64,000 nt of DNA, taken from DAOMFB01 sp963721385. GTDB lineage: Bacteria; Acidobacteriota; Thermoanaerobaculia; UBA5066. Where the stretch lies: positions 62,001 through 126,000 of the forward strand of contig CAVRJB010000019.1 of assembly GCA_963721385.1 (NCBI GenBank), given 5' to 3'. Position numbers and translations under genes: made by a program. Shown piece by piece: positions 46,009 to 54,080 of this stretch. Position 1 is the first letter of the stretch. Every line of letters begins with the position of its first letter. The notes under the pieces are model-generated. The model ran no database searches, was not told the origin of the DNA, and saw nothing but the letters and a program-made list of their open reading frames with translations.

Positions 46009-47232
46009 ATGACGACCGTGCCGGTGAAGGTCGGGGGGGTCACGGTGGGGGGCGGTGCCCCCGTCGTGGTCCAGTCGATGACGATGACCGACACCGCCGA
46101 CGCCGAAGGGACGGCGCGGCAGTGTCTCGAGCTCGCCCAGGCGGGCTCGGAGCTCGTCCGCGTGACGGTGAACGTCCCCGAGGCGGCCCGGGCCGTGCCC
46201 GAGATCCGGCAGCGCCTTCTCGACGCCGGGTGCGAGGTTCCGCTCATCGGGGACTTCCACTACAACGGCCACACCCTCCTGACGACGTTCGACGCCTGCG
46301 CGAAGGCCCTCGACAAGTACCGGATCAACCCCGGCAACGTCGGGACCGGCCGGCTCCGCGACGAGCAGTTCTCGACGATCTGCAAGGTGGCCGTGGACCA
46401 CGGCAAGCCGGTCCGGATCGGCGTCAACGGCGGCTCCCTGAACCAGGAGCTCGTCATGCGGAAGATGCAGGAGAACACCGACAGGGACCTCGGGAAGAGC
46501 TCCGAGAAGATCGTCGGCGAGTGCATGGTGATCTCGGCTCTCGAGTCGACGGAGCTCGCACTCGAGTGCGGCCTGACCAAGAGCCAGATCATCATTTCCT
46601 GCAAGCTCTCGCGCCCGCGCGAGCTCGTCTCGGTCTACCGCGCGCTCGCGGCGCAGACCGACCAGCCGCTCCACCTCGGCCTGACGGAGGCCGGGATGGG
46701 GACGAAGGGACTCGTCTGGTCGTCGGCCGCGATGGGGATCCTCCTCGCCGAGGGGATCGGCGACACGATCCGGGTCTCGCTCACGCCCCGGCCCGGCGGC
46801 GACCGGCGCGAGGAGGTCTACGCGGCGTGCGAGCTCCTGCAGTCGCTCGGGCTTCGCTCCTTCGCGCCGTCGGTGACGGCTTGTCCCGGCTGCGGGCGGA
46901 CGACCTCCACGACGTTCCAGGAGCTGGCCGAGAGGATCCAGGACTACGTCCGCGACCGGATGCCGGAGTGGAAGACGCGGTACGAGGGCGTCGAGACGAT
47001 GACGCTCGCGGTCATGGGATGCATCGTCAACGGGCCCGGGGAGTCGAAGGCGGCGAACATCGGGATCAGCCTCCCGGGCACCGGCGAGGCGCCGAGCTGC
47101 CCCGTCTACGTCGACGGCCAGAAGTTCACCACGCTGAAGGGGAACTACGACGAGCTCTCCGCGGCGTTCCGGGCGCTCGTGGACGACTACGTCGAGACGA
47201 AGTACCCGAAGAAGGGCCCCGCGCCGGCCTGA
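46009..47232 (+). CDS. ispG: 4-hydroxy-3-methylbut-2-en-1-yl diphosphate synthase IspG
   Basis: IspG (GcpE) reduces the cyclic MEP intermediate with a [4Fe-4S] cluster. The 407-residue protein has an N-terminal TIM barrel beginning VKVGGVTVGGGAPVVVQSMT. The cluster ligands are visible: Cys292 and Cys295 in CPGCG, Cys338 in MGCIVNGPGE and Glu345 in the same motif. The ATG is two bases after the rseP stop. It is the last gene of the truA-uppS-cdsA-dxr-rseP-ispG run and converges with nfo. Confidence 0.97.
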   Translation: MTTVPVKVGGVTVGGGAPVVVQSMTMTDTADAEGTARQCLELAQAGSELVRVTVNVPEAARAVPEIRQRLLDAGCEVPLIGDFHYNGHTLLTTFDACAKALDKYRINPGNVGTGRLRDEQFSTICKVAVDHGKPVRIGVNGGSLNQELVMRKMQENTDRDLGKSSEKIVGECMVISALESTELALECGLTKSQIIISCKLSRPRELVSVYRALAAQTDQPLHLGLTEAGMGTKGLVWSSAAMGILLAEGIGDTIRVSLTPRPGGDRREEVYAACELLQSLGLRSFAPSVTACPGCGRTTSTTFQELAERIQDYVRDRMPEWKTRYEGVETMTLAVMGCIVNGPGESKAANIGISLPGTGEAPSCPVYVDGQKFTTLKGNYDELSAAFRALVDDYVETKYPKKGPAPA

Positions 47233-47236
47233 CCGG

Positions 47237-48120
47237 TCAGGCCGCGGCGCCCGCGAGGCGCCGCAGGGCGGCGAGGCCCTGGCGGTCCCAGTCGCCGCTC
47301 TCGTCCTTGGGCGTCTCGAGGATTTTCGGGACGTCTGCGAACGCCGCCTCGGTCATGAGGTTCGCGAAGCCGGCCTCGCCGATCGCCCCGAGGCCAATCC
47401 GTTCGTGGCGATCGACCCGGCAGCCGCGCCCCTTCTTCGAGTCGTTCGCGTGGATGACCCGGATGCGCCGAGAGCCCGACGGTCCGCTTCGGCCTCGTCG
47501 AGCATCGCGCGCCAGCCGTCCCGGGAGACGACGTCGTAGCCTGCCGCATGGACGTGGCAGGTGTCGAGGCAGTAGCCGATCCGCGCCTTCGCGGAGGCGC
47601 GTTTCCGCATCGCCGCAAGCTGCCCGAACGTGTGCCCGAGGCAGGCGCCCTGTCCCGCCGCCGTCTCGAGGAGAATCGTCGTCCTCGAGCCCGGCGTCCG
47701 CTTTGCCGCCTCGTCGAGGCCTCGCGCGATCCGGTCGAGGCCCGTTTCCTCGCCGTCGCCGCCGTGCGAGCCCGGGTGGAGAACGAGGTAGGGGATGCCG
47801 GCGGCGTCGCACCGGCAGATCTCGTCGACGAGGGCGGTCAGCGAGCGGCCGCGCGTCGCCGCGTCGGGCGAGGCCAGGTTGATGAGATAGGCCGCGTGCG
47901 AGACGAGCGGCGCGATCTCCGCCTTCCGCGCGGCCTTCCGGAACGCGGCCGAGTCGGTGAGGTCGAGCGCTTTTCCGGCCCACTGGTTCGAGTTCTTCGT
48001 GAAGACCTGGAGCGCCCGGCAGCCGACCGAGACCGCGCGCTCGACCGCCCGCACAAGGCCCCCGGCGGCGCTCATATGGGCCCCGACGAGGGGGCCGCCG
48101 CCCTCCGCGCCGCGCGTCAC
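47237..48120 (-). CDS. nfo: Deoxyribonuclease IV (endonuclease IV), one frame break
   Basis: Nfo cuts DNA at abasic sites in base-excision repair. From the GTG at 48120 the first part has VGAHMSAAGGLVRAVERA, VLHPGSH, LLETAAGQG and YCLDTCHVHAAGYD, which carry the three-zinc ligands. Near 47475 one base is missing, and the end RIRVIHANDSKKGRG and GLGAIGEAGF continues in the next frame to 47237. With the correction the protein is about 294 residues, the normal length. The GTG overlaps the PHP gene stop (GTGA). The break lies outside any homopolymer. Confidence 0.88.
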
Positions 48121-49097
48121 GGCTCTGAGAGTCCCTTCCTGGCGAAGCGGGACTTGAGGCGCCGCGTCAGGGCCAGCTGCTTGGCGTAGTTGAGGGAGTA
48201 GATCGCCGCGGGGACCCCGGCGACGTTGAAGGGGAGGGAGGCCGCCGCGATGACGAAGTGGCGCGCCTTCTCGCCCGCCGTGAAGTCGGGGTTCCGGAAC
48301 TTCGTGACGGAGCGGTAGTACTTCCCCAGGTTCTCGTAGACGTCGCCGAGGACGCGGGCGAAGCCCATCTCCGTCCCCCACGCGAGACACCGGCCCTCGC
48401 GGATCGAGGCGAGGAACTTCTTCCAGCTCTTGCCCGGCGCCAGCGTGAAGACGGACGCGATCGGCGGGTAGGTGTGCGCGTCCGAGCCGCCCACGAGCGC
48501 CAGCGAGCCGCGCTTCTGCTTCGCGACGTTCAGGAGGTCTGCGACAAGCGCGTTGTGCTGGTAGGCCATCGAGCCGTTCTTCACCTCGAAGACGTCGAAG
48601 AGCGCCAGCATCGTCGTGAAGAAGGTCTCGGGCGCCTGCCGCGCCCGGTACGACTGGAAGAGGTGGTTGGCGGAAAAGAGGAGCTTCTCGGCCCGGAGGT
48701 ACTCGACGAGGTCGAAGATGTTCCGCCGCTTCCTCGTGATGACCTGGTGCTGCGCGAGCGTCAGGTCGAAGACGTTGACGTGGATCCGGTGGCCGGTCTT
48801 CGGAAAGAACGTCTCCACCTCCTCGGAAACGAAGAAGTCGGTCAGGTCCGGGTGCCGGTCGAGGAAGGCGAGGCAGCCGTCGACCGTGTCGTGGTCGCTG
48901 AAGGTGACGAAATCCATGCCGCGCGACTTCGCGAGGCGATACGTCTCCTCCGGGTCGTTGTAGGAGTCCCGCGTGTTTCCGGCCCTGAAGTACTTGAAGA
49001 TCGACGCATCGGTGTGGAGATGGAGGTCGGCTCGCGAGAGAGGGAGCTCGAGCGCCGGCGCGCTCGCGGGACGGCGGGGGGCCGGTGTCTCCGCCAT
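48117..49097 (-). CDS. PHP-domain phosphoesterase-like protein
   Basis: A 326-residue protein with a PHP metal-dependent phosphoesterase fold. The metal-binding blocks are ADLHLHTDAS, TFSDHDTVDG and GGSDAHTYP. The middle has an unusual segment typical of a PHP subfamily in environmental bacteria (EEVETFFPKTGHRIHVNVFD). The last 70 residues include a hydrophobic stretch, ARHFVIAAASLPFNVAGVPA. The substrate is unknown; other PHP proteins act on phosphorylated nucleosides or histidinol phosphate. The ATG at 49097 is preceded only by a C/T-rich stretch. It is coupled with nfo, which hints at a nucleic-acid link but proves nothing. Confidence 0.8.
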   Translation of the reverse strand: MAETPAPRRPASAPALELPLSRADLHLHTDASIFKYFRAGNTRDSYNDPEETYRLAKSRGMDFVTFSDHDTVDGCLAFLDRHPDLTDFFVSEEVETFFPKTGHRIHVNVFDLTLAQHQVITRKRRNIFDLVEYLRAEKLLFSANHLFQSYRARQAPETFFTTMLALFDVFEVKNGSMAYQHNALVADLLNVAKQKRGSLALVGGSDAHTYPPIASVFTLAPGKSWKKFLASIREGRCLAWGTEMGFARVLGDVYENLGKYYRSVTKFRNPDFTAGEKARHFVIAAASLPFNVAGVPAAIYSLNYAKQLALTRRLKSRFARKGLSEP

Positions 49098-49168
49098 GGG
49101 AGGGGGAGTCTGGAGGGGGCTCCGGTCCGAGTCAAATGCTAGAGTCCGCGCCGCCGCATGCAGGCTGA

Positions 49169-49174
49169 TAAAGT
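49169..49174 (+). promoter_or_regulatory. -10 element before the PASTA gene
   Basis: TAAAGT lies nine bases before the ATG at 49184. The leader would be about three bases, with no room for a ribosome binding site. The 86-bp gap is divergent with the PHP gene. Confidence 0.35.
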
Positions 49175-49183
49175 CGTCCCGGG

Positions 49184-49909
49184 ATGGGCGGAGTTCTCTC
49201 CCGCGTGATCTACGCAATCGTCCTCGCGGGCGTCCTCGCGACCGCGACGTGGATCTCGTTCTCGCGCTTCGTGGCGGGAAAATCGACGCGGGTGCCGAAC
49301 CTCGCGAACCTGACGGTAGAGGAGGCCACGGCGCGTGCCGCCGAGCTCGGGCTCACGGCGGCCGTCGACCCGGCGCAGGACGCCTTCGACGACGTGATTC
49401 CCGCGCACCGCGTCCGAGCGCACCGGCCGGGGCCCGACACGGCGGTGAAGGAAGGCCAGACCGTGAGGCTCTTCGTCTCGCTCGGGCCGAAAACGGTCCG
49501 GATGCCGGACCTGACGGGCCAGTCGAAGCGGACGGCCACGGTCGCACTCGTGAGGCAGGGGCTCCCCGAGCCGCTGATCGCCGACGTCCGGCTCCCAGGG
49601 CCGCCGGGCGTCGTGGCCCAGGGGATCGCGCCCGGGGCGGTGGCTTCTCCGCTTGCGGCCGTCGGGCTTCTCTTGAACCGCGGCCTCGCAGACCCCGCGT
49701 GGGTGATGCCGGACGTCATCGGCCGTGACTTCGAGCGCGTCCGGACGGCGTTCGAAGCGCGGGGATTCCGGATCGGCGGCGTCAAGAGCCAGTCCTACGA
49801 GGGGGCGGCGGCGGGGACGATCCTTCGGCAATTCCCGCAGGCGGGCTTCCCCGTCACCCGGAAGGAAGCCGTCTCGTTCGTCGTCGCGTCCCCGGAGAGC
49901 GCGCCGTGA
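49184..49909 (+). CDS. Membrane-anchored protein with three PASTA domains
   Basis: A 241-residue protein with one N-terminal membrane helix (VIYAIVLAGVLATATWISF) and three PASTA domains outside (about 35-102, 104-170 and 172-237). Repeats start VPNLANLTVEEATARA, MPDLTGQSKRTATVAL and MPDVIGRDFERVRTAF. PASTA domains bind peptidoglycan or muropeptides in kinases and PBPs; here no kinase or transpeptidase domain is attached. The GTG of rpe overlaps its stop (GTGA). A cell-wall sensor or scaffold role is likely, but the partner is not visible. Confidence 0.85.
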   Translation: MGGVLSRVIYAIVLAGVLATATWISFSRFVAGKSTRVPNLANLTVEEATARAAELGLTAAVDPAQDAFDDVIPAHRVRAHRPGPDTAVKEGQTVRLFVSLGPKTVRMPDLTGQSKRTATVALVRQGLPEPLIADVRLPGPPGVVAQGIAPGAVASPLAAVGLLLNRGLADPAWVMPDVIGRDFERVRTAFEARGFRIGGVKSQSYEGAAAGTILRQFPQAGFPVTRKEAVSFVVASPESAP

Positions 49910-50586
49910 CCGACGCGGTCCGGATCGCGCCCTCCCTCCTGTCGGCCGACTTCGGGCGGTTGGACGAGGCCGTCGCGGCGTGCGAGAAGGCCGGTGCCGA
50001 CTTCATCCACTTCGACGTGATGGACGGGCACTTCGTCCCGAATCTGACGGTCGGGCCCGTGGTCCTCCGCGCGCTCCGGGGGAGCGCGAAGATCCCGTTC
50101 GACGTCCACCTGATGATCGAGGAGCCGCTCCGGACGCTCGAGCAGTACCTCGACGCCGGCGCGGCGCGCGTCGCGGTCCACGTGGAGGCGGAGCCGCATC
50201 TCCACCGGTTTGCGCAGCTCGTCCGGGCGCGGGGCGCCTCGCCGGGGGTCGCGATCAACCCGGGGACGTCGCTCGCCACGCTCGACGAGGCGATCCGCTT
50301 CTCCGACTTCATCCTGGTCATGACGGTGAACCCCGGCTGGGGCGGCCAGTCGTTCCTCCCGGGCTCGCGGGAGCGCGTGAGGCGCCTCTCGGAGGCCATC
50401 CGCGCGCAGGGCTCTTCCTGCGGGATCGCGGTGGACGGGGGCGTCGGTCCCGAGAACGCCGGGGCGCTCGTCGCCGCCGGGGCAGGGCACCTGGTCGCGG
50501 GCTCGGCGATCTTCGGCGCGAAGGACGTGGCGGGGGCCGTCGCGGGCCTCCGCCGCGCCGGCGCAGCCGGGCGCGAATCCGTGTAG
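49906..50586 (+). CDS. rpe: Ribulose-phosphate 3-epimerase
   Basis: Rpe interconverts ribulose 5-phosphate and xylulose 5-phosphate in the pentose phosphate pathway. The 226-residue TIM barrel has the family blocks IAPSLLSADFGRL, FIHFDVMDGHFVPN, VHLMIEEP, MTVNPGWGGQSF and AVDGGVGPENA. The two catalytic Asp residues are in FDVMDG and VDGG. It starts at the GTG overlapping the PASTA gene stop. The pairing with a PASTA protein seems positional. Confidence 0.97.
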   Translation: MTDAVRIAPSLLSADFGRLDEAVAACEKAGADFIHFDVMDGHFVPNLTVGPVVLRALRGSAKIPFDVHLMIEEPLRTLEQYLDAGAARVAVHVEAEPHLHRFAQLVRARGASPGVAINPGTSLATLDEAIRFSDFILVMTVNPGWGGQSFLPGSRERVRRLSEAIRAQGSSCGIAVDGGVGPENAGALVAAGAGHLVAGSAIFGAKDVAGAVAGLRRAGAAGRESV

Positions 50587-50602
50587 TCTCGGGCGGTTGG
50601 CC

Positions 50603-51427
50603 ATGCGGTTCCCTCCCCGTCCCTCCCTCCGGCTCCCCCTCGTTCTCCTCTCCGCCGCCCTGGGGCTCGTGGTCGGGTGCTCTTCCTCGAGCAGCAACTC
50701 GGCGAAGATGACACGTGAGCTCCTGACGCTTCCGAAGGAGGAGGCGTACGCGCGGGGCGAACAGCTGGTCAAGAAGAAGAACTACGAGCTCGGCCGGCAG
50801 TACCTCCGCTTCGTCGCGGAGAACTACGCGAACGACCCGATCGGGAAGCAGGCGGCACTCCGCCTCGCGGACTCGTACTTCGACGAAGGGACGACGCTCG
50901 GGTACCTCGAGGCGCAGCAGCGCTACAAGGACTTCCGCAACCGGTACCCGTCGAGCCCGAAAGCGGACTACGCGCTCTTCCGCCTCGCGCAGACCGCCGA
51001 CAAGGAAGCCGAGAAGCCGGACCGCGAACAGACGAACACCCGCCTCGCGGCGGCCAGCTACCGGGAGCTGATTCTCGGCTACCCAGACTCGCCCTACATC
51101 GCCGAGGCCCGGGTCCGCCTCGCGCGGATCCGGAACCTCCTCGCCGAGCACGAGTACATCGTCGGCCGCTTCTACAACCGGCGGAAGTCGTTCACCGCGG
51201 CGAAGGGGCGGTTCGAGGTGATCGTTTCCGCCTATCCGGATTACACAAAGTTCGACCGCGTCCTCTTCGATCTGGGCGGGGTGCAGAGGAAGCTCGGGAA
51301 CTACAAGGAGGCGGAGGCCTCCTGGGCGCGACTCCAGAAGGAGTTCCCGAACAGCCAGTACGTCCGGAAGATCCCGACGTCGGCCGCCCCGAAAGCGGTC
51401 GCCACTTCGGCCGCTTTGACCAAATAG
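50603..51427 (+). CDS. bamD: Outer-membrane assembly lipoprotein BamD
   Basis: BamD works with BamA to insert beta-barrel proteins. The 274-residue lipoprotein has the lipobox LVVGC with acceptor Cys26. TPR-like repeats follow (GEQLVKKKNYELGRQYLRFV, AYLRFxxDPIGKQAALRLAD type, and DRVLFDLGGVQRKLGNYKEA). The last 20 residues are Ala/Lys-rich. I use the ATG at 50603; a TTG two codons earlier is possible. It follows rpe by 16 bp. A promoter for the next gene starts inside its 3' end. Confidence 0.88.
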   Translation: MRFPPRPSLRLPLVLLSAALGLVVGCSSSSSNSAKMTRELLTLPKEEAYARGEQLVKKKNYELGRQYLRFVAENYANDPIGKQAALRLADSYFDEGTTLGYLEAQQRYKDFRNRYPSSPKADYALFRLAQTADKEAEKPDREQTNTRLAAASYRELILGYPDSPYIAEARVRLARIRNLLAEHEYIVGRFYNRRKSFTAAKGRFEVIVSAYPDYTKFDRVLFDLGGVQRKLGNYKEAEASWARLQKEFPNSQYVRKIPTSAAPKAVATSAALTK

Positions 51428-51444
51428 TTCGAATCGGGTAACTT
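51416..51444 (+). promoter_or_regulatory. Sigma-70-type promoter inside the bamD 3' end
   Basis: TTGACC (51416-51421), 17 bp, TAACTT (51439-51444). The -35 is five of six. Transcription from about 51451 gives a 65-base leader to the next gene, with GAGGAGG near its ATG. Confidence 0.5.
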
Positions 51445-51515
51445 AAGGCGTTCATCTGTCGCGGCCGAACGGCCCCGTAGGGGTCCGGAGGCCCATTTTC
51501 GCGAGGAGGTCGCCG

Positions 51516-52394
51516 ATGCGCCAGCCTCTTCCGGTTCTCGTCCTCGGCTGCGTGCTGGCAGCGGGCGGAAGCCTGTCAGCCGCCGAGCAAGCCCAGCAGG
51601 CCACGTCGAAGCTCGAGAGGCCCGCCCCCCTGCCTGCCGCCGTCAGCCCGCCGATGCCGATCGGCGTCGAGGCCGACGTCTACTGCACCGGCTGGCTGCA
51701 GGACGAGCCCGACCAGTTTCCGGCGACCATCGTCAGCGCCGAGCTCGTCGACTCGAAAGACTCCTACTTCCAGGGGGATATCGTCTACCTGGGTGCGGGT
51801 GCGGCATCGGGCCTGGCGGCGGGACAGGAGTACTGGATCGTCAGGCCGACCCGGACGGTCTACCACTGGGGCTCCATCACGGAGACGATCGGCCACATCG
51901 ACGAGACGCCGGGACGCCTCCGGATCCTCTGCGCGCAGGAGGAGACCGCGATCGGTGAGATCGTCCTCTCCTGCTCCGATATCCGGATCGGCGACGCGGT
52001 CCTTCCGTTCGAGCCCATTCCCATCCCGCTGGTGAGGCGGACGGCCCCCCTGACCTCCTGCGATCCGGTCACCGGCAAGGTGACCGGCCACATCGTGGAC
52101 ACCTACGACCACGGAACGCCGATCGCCGCGACGACGGTCGTCTTCCTTGACATCGGGGAGATGGACGGCGTGATGCCGGGCGACTTCTTTGCGGTTTTCC
52201 GCTACCCGACGAACGTCACGACGCAGGTCACTCTGGGCGAGGTGAGTGCGGCCCCGAGGACGTCGGCCTACGACTCGATTCGGACGATGCTCGGCGAGGC
52301 GGCAATCCTCACGACGCGGAAGACGACGTCGGTCGCGATCATCACGTCGATGCGCGACACGATGTACGCCGGCGACCGGGTCGAGCTGAAGTAG
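51516..52394 (+). CDS. Exported protein of unknown function
   Basis: I do not recognise this family. The 292-residue protein has a signal peptide (VLVLGCVLAAGGSLSA, cleavage near AAEQ) and a Pro-rich linker. The mature part is beta-rich. A segment VYCTGWLQDEPDQFP and two repeats with a GDIVYLGAGAASGLAAGQEY or VVFLDIGEMDGVMPGDFFAV pattern resemble the small beta modules at the C-terminus of peptidoglycan- or flagella-linked proteins. Three Cys residues lie in the mature protein. It has its own promoter and a terminator, so it is a single-gene unit. An envelope role next to bamD is the best guess. Confidence 0.6.
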   Translation: MRQPLPVLVLGCVLAAGGSLSAAEQAQQATSKLERPAPLPAAVSPPMPIGVEADVYCTGWLQDEPDQFPATIVSAELVDSKDSYFQGDIVYLGAGAASGLAAGQEYWIVRPTRTVYHWGSITETIGHIDETPGRLRILCAQEETAIGEIVLSCSDIRIGDAVLPFEPIPIPLVRRTAPLTSCDPVTGKVTGHIVDTYDHGTPIAATTVVFLDIGEMDGVMPGDFFAVFRYPTNVTTQVTLGEVSAAPRTSAYDSIRTMLGEAAILTTRKTTSVAIITSMRDTMYAGDRVELK

Positions 52395-52417
52395 GCCTCC
52401 CCTTCGCACAAGGCGTG

Positions 52418-52461
52418 CCGGGCCGCGCCACGGCCCGGCCGCCGGGACCGCGCACGCGGTC
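52418..52461 (+). terminator. Two hairpins after the exported-protein gene
   Basis: CCGGGCCG/CGGCCCGG (52418-52425 and 52431-52438, loop 5) is followed by GACCGCG/CGCGGTC (52446-52452 and 52455-52461, loop 2). The second is followed by TCCCCTTT. Together they form a plausible terminator 24 bp after the stop. The rest of the 155-bp gap to the Fis-like gene has no clear element. Confidence 0.5.
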
Positions 52462-52549
52462 TCCCCTTTGCGCCGCCCGAACCCCGTGATAGCGTCGTCG
52501 GCCGCAGGCGAAACAGGCTCAGCATCGGCTTCGTGGAGGGGATGTCTCC

Positions 52550-52783
52550 GTGACGATCGACGGACAATTGCAGCGGATCATCGACGAACTCGTTTCCAAG
52601 GGAATCCCTCTCGAGGCGGCGAAGAAGGAATTCGAGAAGAAGTACGTCGCCGCCGCCGTCTCGAGAGCGGACGGCAACATGGGCCGGGCGGCACGCTCGC
52701 TCGGCATCCACCGCAACACGCTCCGCGCGAAGATCTCTCTTCTCAACGTCCGGACGTCGCGGCGGCACCAAGATAACTCGTAG
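52550..52783 (+). CDS. Small Fis-type helix-turn-helix protein
   Basis: A 77-residue protein. The C-terminal half is a Fis-family (HTH_8) DNA-binding domain, VSRADGNMGRAARSLGIHRN, as found at the end of sigma-54 activators. No AAA+ domain is attached, so it is a stand-alone Fis-like factor. The N-terminal helix (MTIDGQLQRIIDELVSKGIP) could dimerise. The GTG at 52550 follows GGAGGGG. It stands alone between terminators. It may be a nucleoid or global regulator; the target is unknown. Confidence 0.85.
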   Translation: MTIDGQLQRIIDELVSKGIPLEAAKKEFEKKYVAAAVSRADGNMGRAARSLGIHRNTLRAKISLLNVRTSRRHQDNS

Positions 52784-52791
52784 CTGGAAAC

Positions 52792-52817
52792 GGGGAAACC
52801 TGGCTTCGGGTTTCCCC
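52792..52817 (+). terminator. Hairpin after the Fis-like gene
   Basis: GGGGAAACC (52792-52800) and GGTTTCCCC (52809-52817) form a perfect 9-bp stem with an 8-base loop, nine bases after the stop. Flanking TAGC and GCTA could extend it with bulges. No U-tract. Confidence 0.55.
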
Positions 52818-52852
52818 TCGCTACGCGACCCCTTCCGCAGCGGAAATTAAAA

Positions 52853-52878
52853 AGAGGAACCCGTTTTCGGGTTCCTCT
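52853..52878 (-). terminator. Rho-independent terminator of tatA
   Basis: A perfect 11-bp stem (AGAGGAACCCG with its complement) and a 4-base loop. On the minus strand it is followed by a T-rich run (TTTTTAATTT), the classical intrinsic terminator. It is 30 bp past the tatA stop. It is the clearest intrinsic terminator in the window. Confidence 0.85.
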
Positions 52879-52908
52879 GTGACGTGCCGGAAGCGGAGGC
52901 GGACCCTG

Positions 52909-53091
52909 CTACTGGGGCTTCTTGGTGTCGTCCTTCTTATCGTCGCCGTCATGTCCGTGGCGCATCGCGTCCTTGAAGTTCTTGATCCCCTCCCCGAGGC
53001 CCTTTCCCAGCTGGGGCAGCTTGCCCGCCCCGAAGACGAGGACCACGATCACGAGAATGACGAGGAGTTCGGGGAGTCCGATGTTGGGCAC
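52909..53091 (-). CDS. tatA: Twin-arginine translocase subunit TatA/TatE
   Basis: TatA forms the pore of the Tat system that exports folded proteins. The 60-residue protein has the N-terminal helix (LPELLVILVIVVLVFGAGKL), the FGAGKLPQLGKGLGEGIKNF hinge and amphipathic helix, and a charged Asp/Lys tail. The GTG at 53091 is set by AGGAGG six bases upstream. It ends in a strong terminator. tatB and tatC are not in the window. It follows the AmgK-like gene by 22 bp. Confidence 0.95.
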   Translation of the reverse strand: MPNIGLPELLVILVIVVLVFGAGKLPQLGKGLGEGIKNFKDAMRHGHDGDDKKDDTKKPQ

Positions 53092-53113
53092 GAGCGCCTC
53101 CTGAGACCGAAGA

Positions 53114-54073
53114 TCATACCCCCCGCGCGGACGGGGGAAGAAAGCGCAGAAGCGGTGCCCACGGGCCATCAGGTCTCGTTCGGGACCGGAGGACGCGGCG
53201 CGCGGTGTCGCGGTGAGGCCGGTAGATCGCCCGTCCCCAGGTGAGCATCTTCTCGAAGGTGCCGAGGACCTTCCAGGCCCGCTGGAGGAGGACCGCCTCC
53301 GAGTAGGCGGCCGGGTCGGAGCGCACCGCCTCCCCCGCCCGCTCGAACCGGAGCGAGACCGGGTCGTAGTCGGGCGGGCCAAGACGGAGGTCCTGAAAGT
53401 CGATGAGGGCGAGCCTCCCGTCGGCGGCGCGCATCAGGTTGTTGGCGTGGTAATCGCGGTGGGTCGGAACAGGGTCGCCGGAGGCCGACGGGTCCGCGGC
53501 GGCCCGCGCGAGCGCGCCGGCAAGGTCATCCCATTCGGTCGCGTCCGTACCGGAAAGCGGCGACGCCCCGCCCTTCTCGAGCGCCCAGCGCCGCGTGTGG
53601 AGAAGCTCCCGGAAGAAGAATTCGGTGTCGAAGGGTGGGTTGTGGCGGGCCGCGGCGGGAGAGAGAGTCCGAACGGCGGCGAGCAGCTCTTCGGCCTCGT
53701 CGACGAGTCGCGCCCGGTCCTCGCGGGGTGCGGCCTCGAGATCAGCGGCGAGATCGCGGTCGCCGAGGTCCTCGATGAGGGCGGCGCCGAGGTCGCCGGC
53801 GTCGTCCAGAAGGGCAGGGACGCGGAGCCCCGCGCCCGCGAGGGCCGTGCCGATAGCCGCCCAGTTCGCCTGATTGACGGATCCCGCCTCCGGGTAAAGG
53901 ACGACGAGGACGCTCGCTCGCCCCGGCGCCGTCCGCCGAAAATAGCGGCGCGAGCCGGCGTCGCCCGCAAGGGGCGTCTCGGTCCCGGCGGGCAGGCGGA
54001 AGCGCGCCACGGCTTCCGCGAGGCGCGCGGCTTCTTCGGGCGCCGGCGGGGGCGCGGCCGGAGGCGGCGTCAC
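53114..54073 (-). CDS. AmgK-like sugar kinase (APH fold)
   Basis: An aminoglycoside-phosphotransferase-fold kinase of 319 residues, closest in pattern to AmgK, the kinase that phosphorylates N-acetylmuramate or N-acetylglucosamine in cell-wall recycling. Motifs are the P-loop-like DAGSRRYFRR, the Brenner loop THRDYHANNLM and the metal motif LIDFQDLRLGPPDYD. The LQRAWKVLGTFEKM helix is also AmgK-like. It begins at a GTG seven bases after the cyclophilin stop. A MurU-type nucleotidyltransferase partner is not next to it. Confidence 0.75.
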   Translation of the reverse strand: MTPPPAAPPPAPEEAARLAEAVARFRLPAGTETPLAGDAGSRRYFRRTAPGRASVLVVLYPEAGSVNQANWAAIGTALAGAGLRVPALLDDAGDLGAALIEDLGDRDLAADLEAAPREDRARLVDEAEELLAAVRTLSPAAARHNPPFDTEFFFRELLHTRRWALEKGGASPLSGTDATEWDDLAGALARAAADPSASGDPVPTHRDYHANNLMRAADGRLALIDFQDLRLGPPDYDPVSLRFERAGEAVRSDPAAYSEAVLLQRAWKVLGTFEKMLTWGRAIYRPHRDTARRVLRSRTRPDGPWAPLLRFLPPSARGV

Positions 54074-54080
54074 GAACGGG

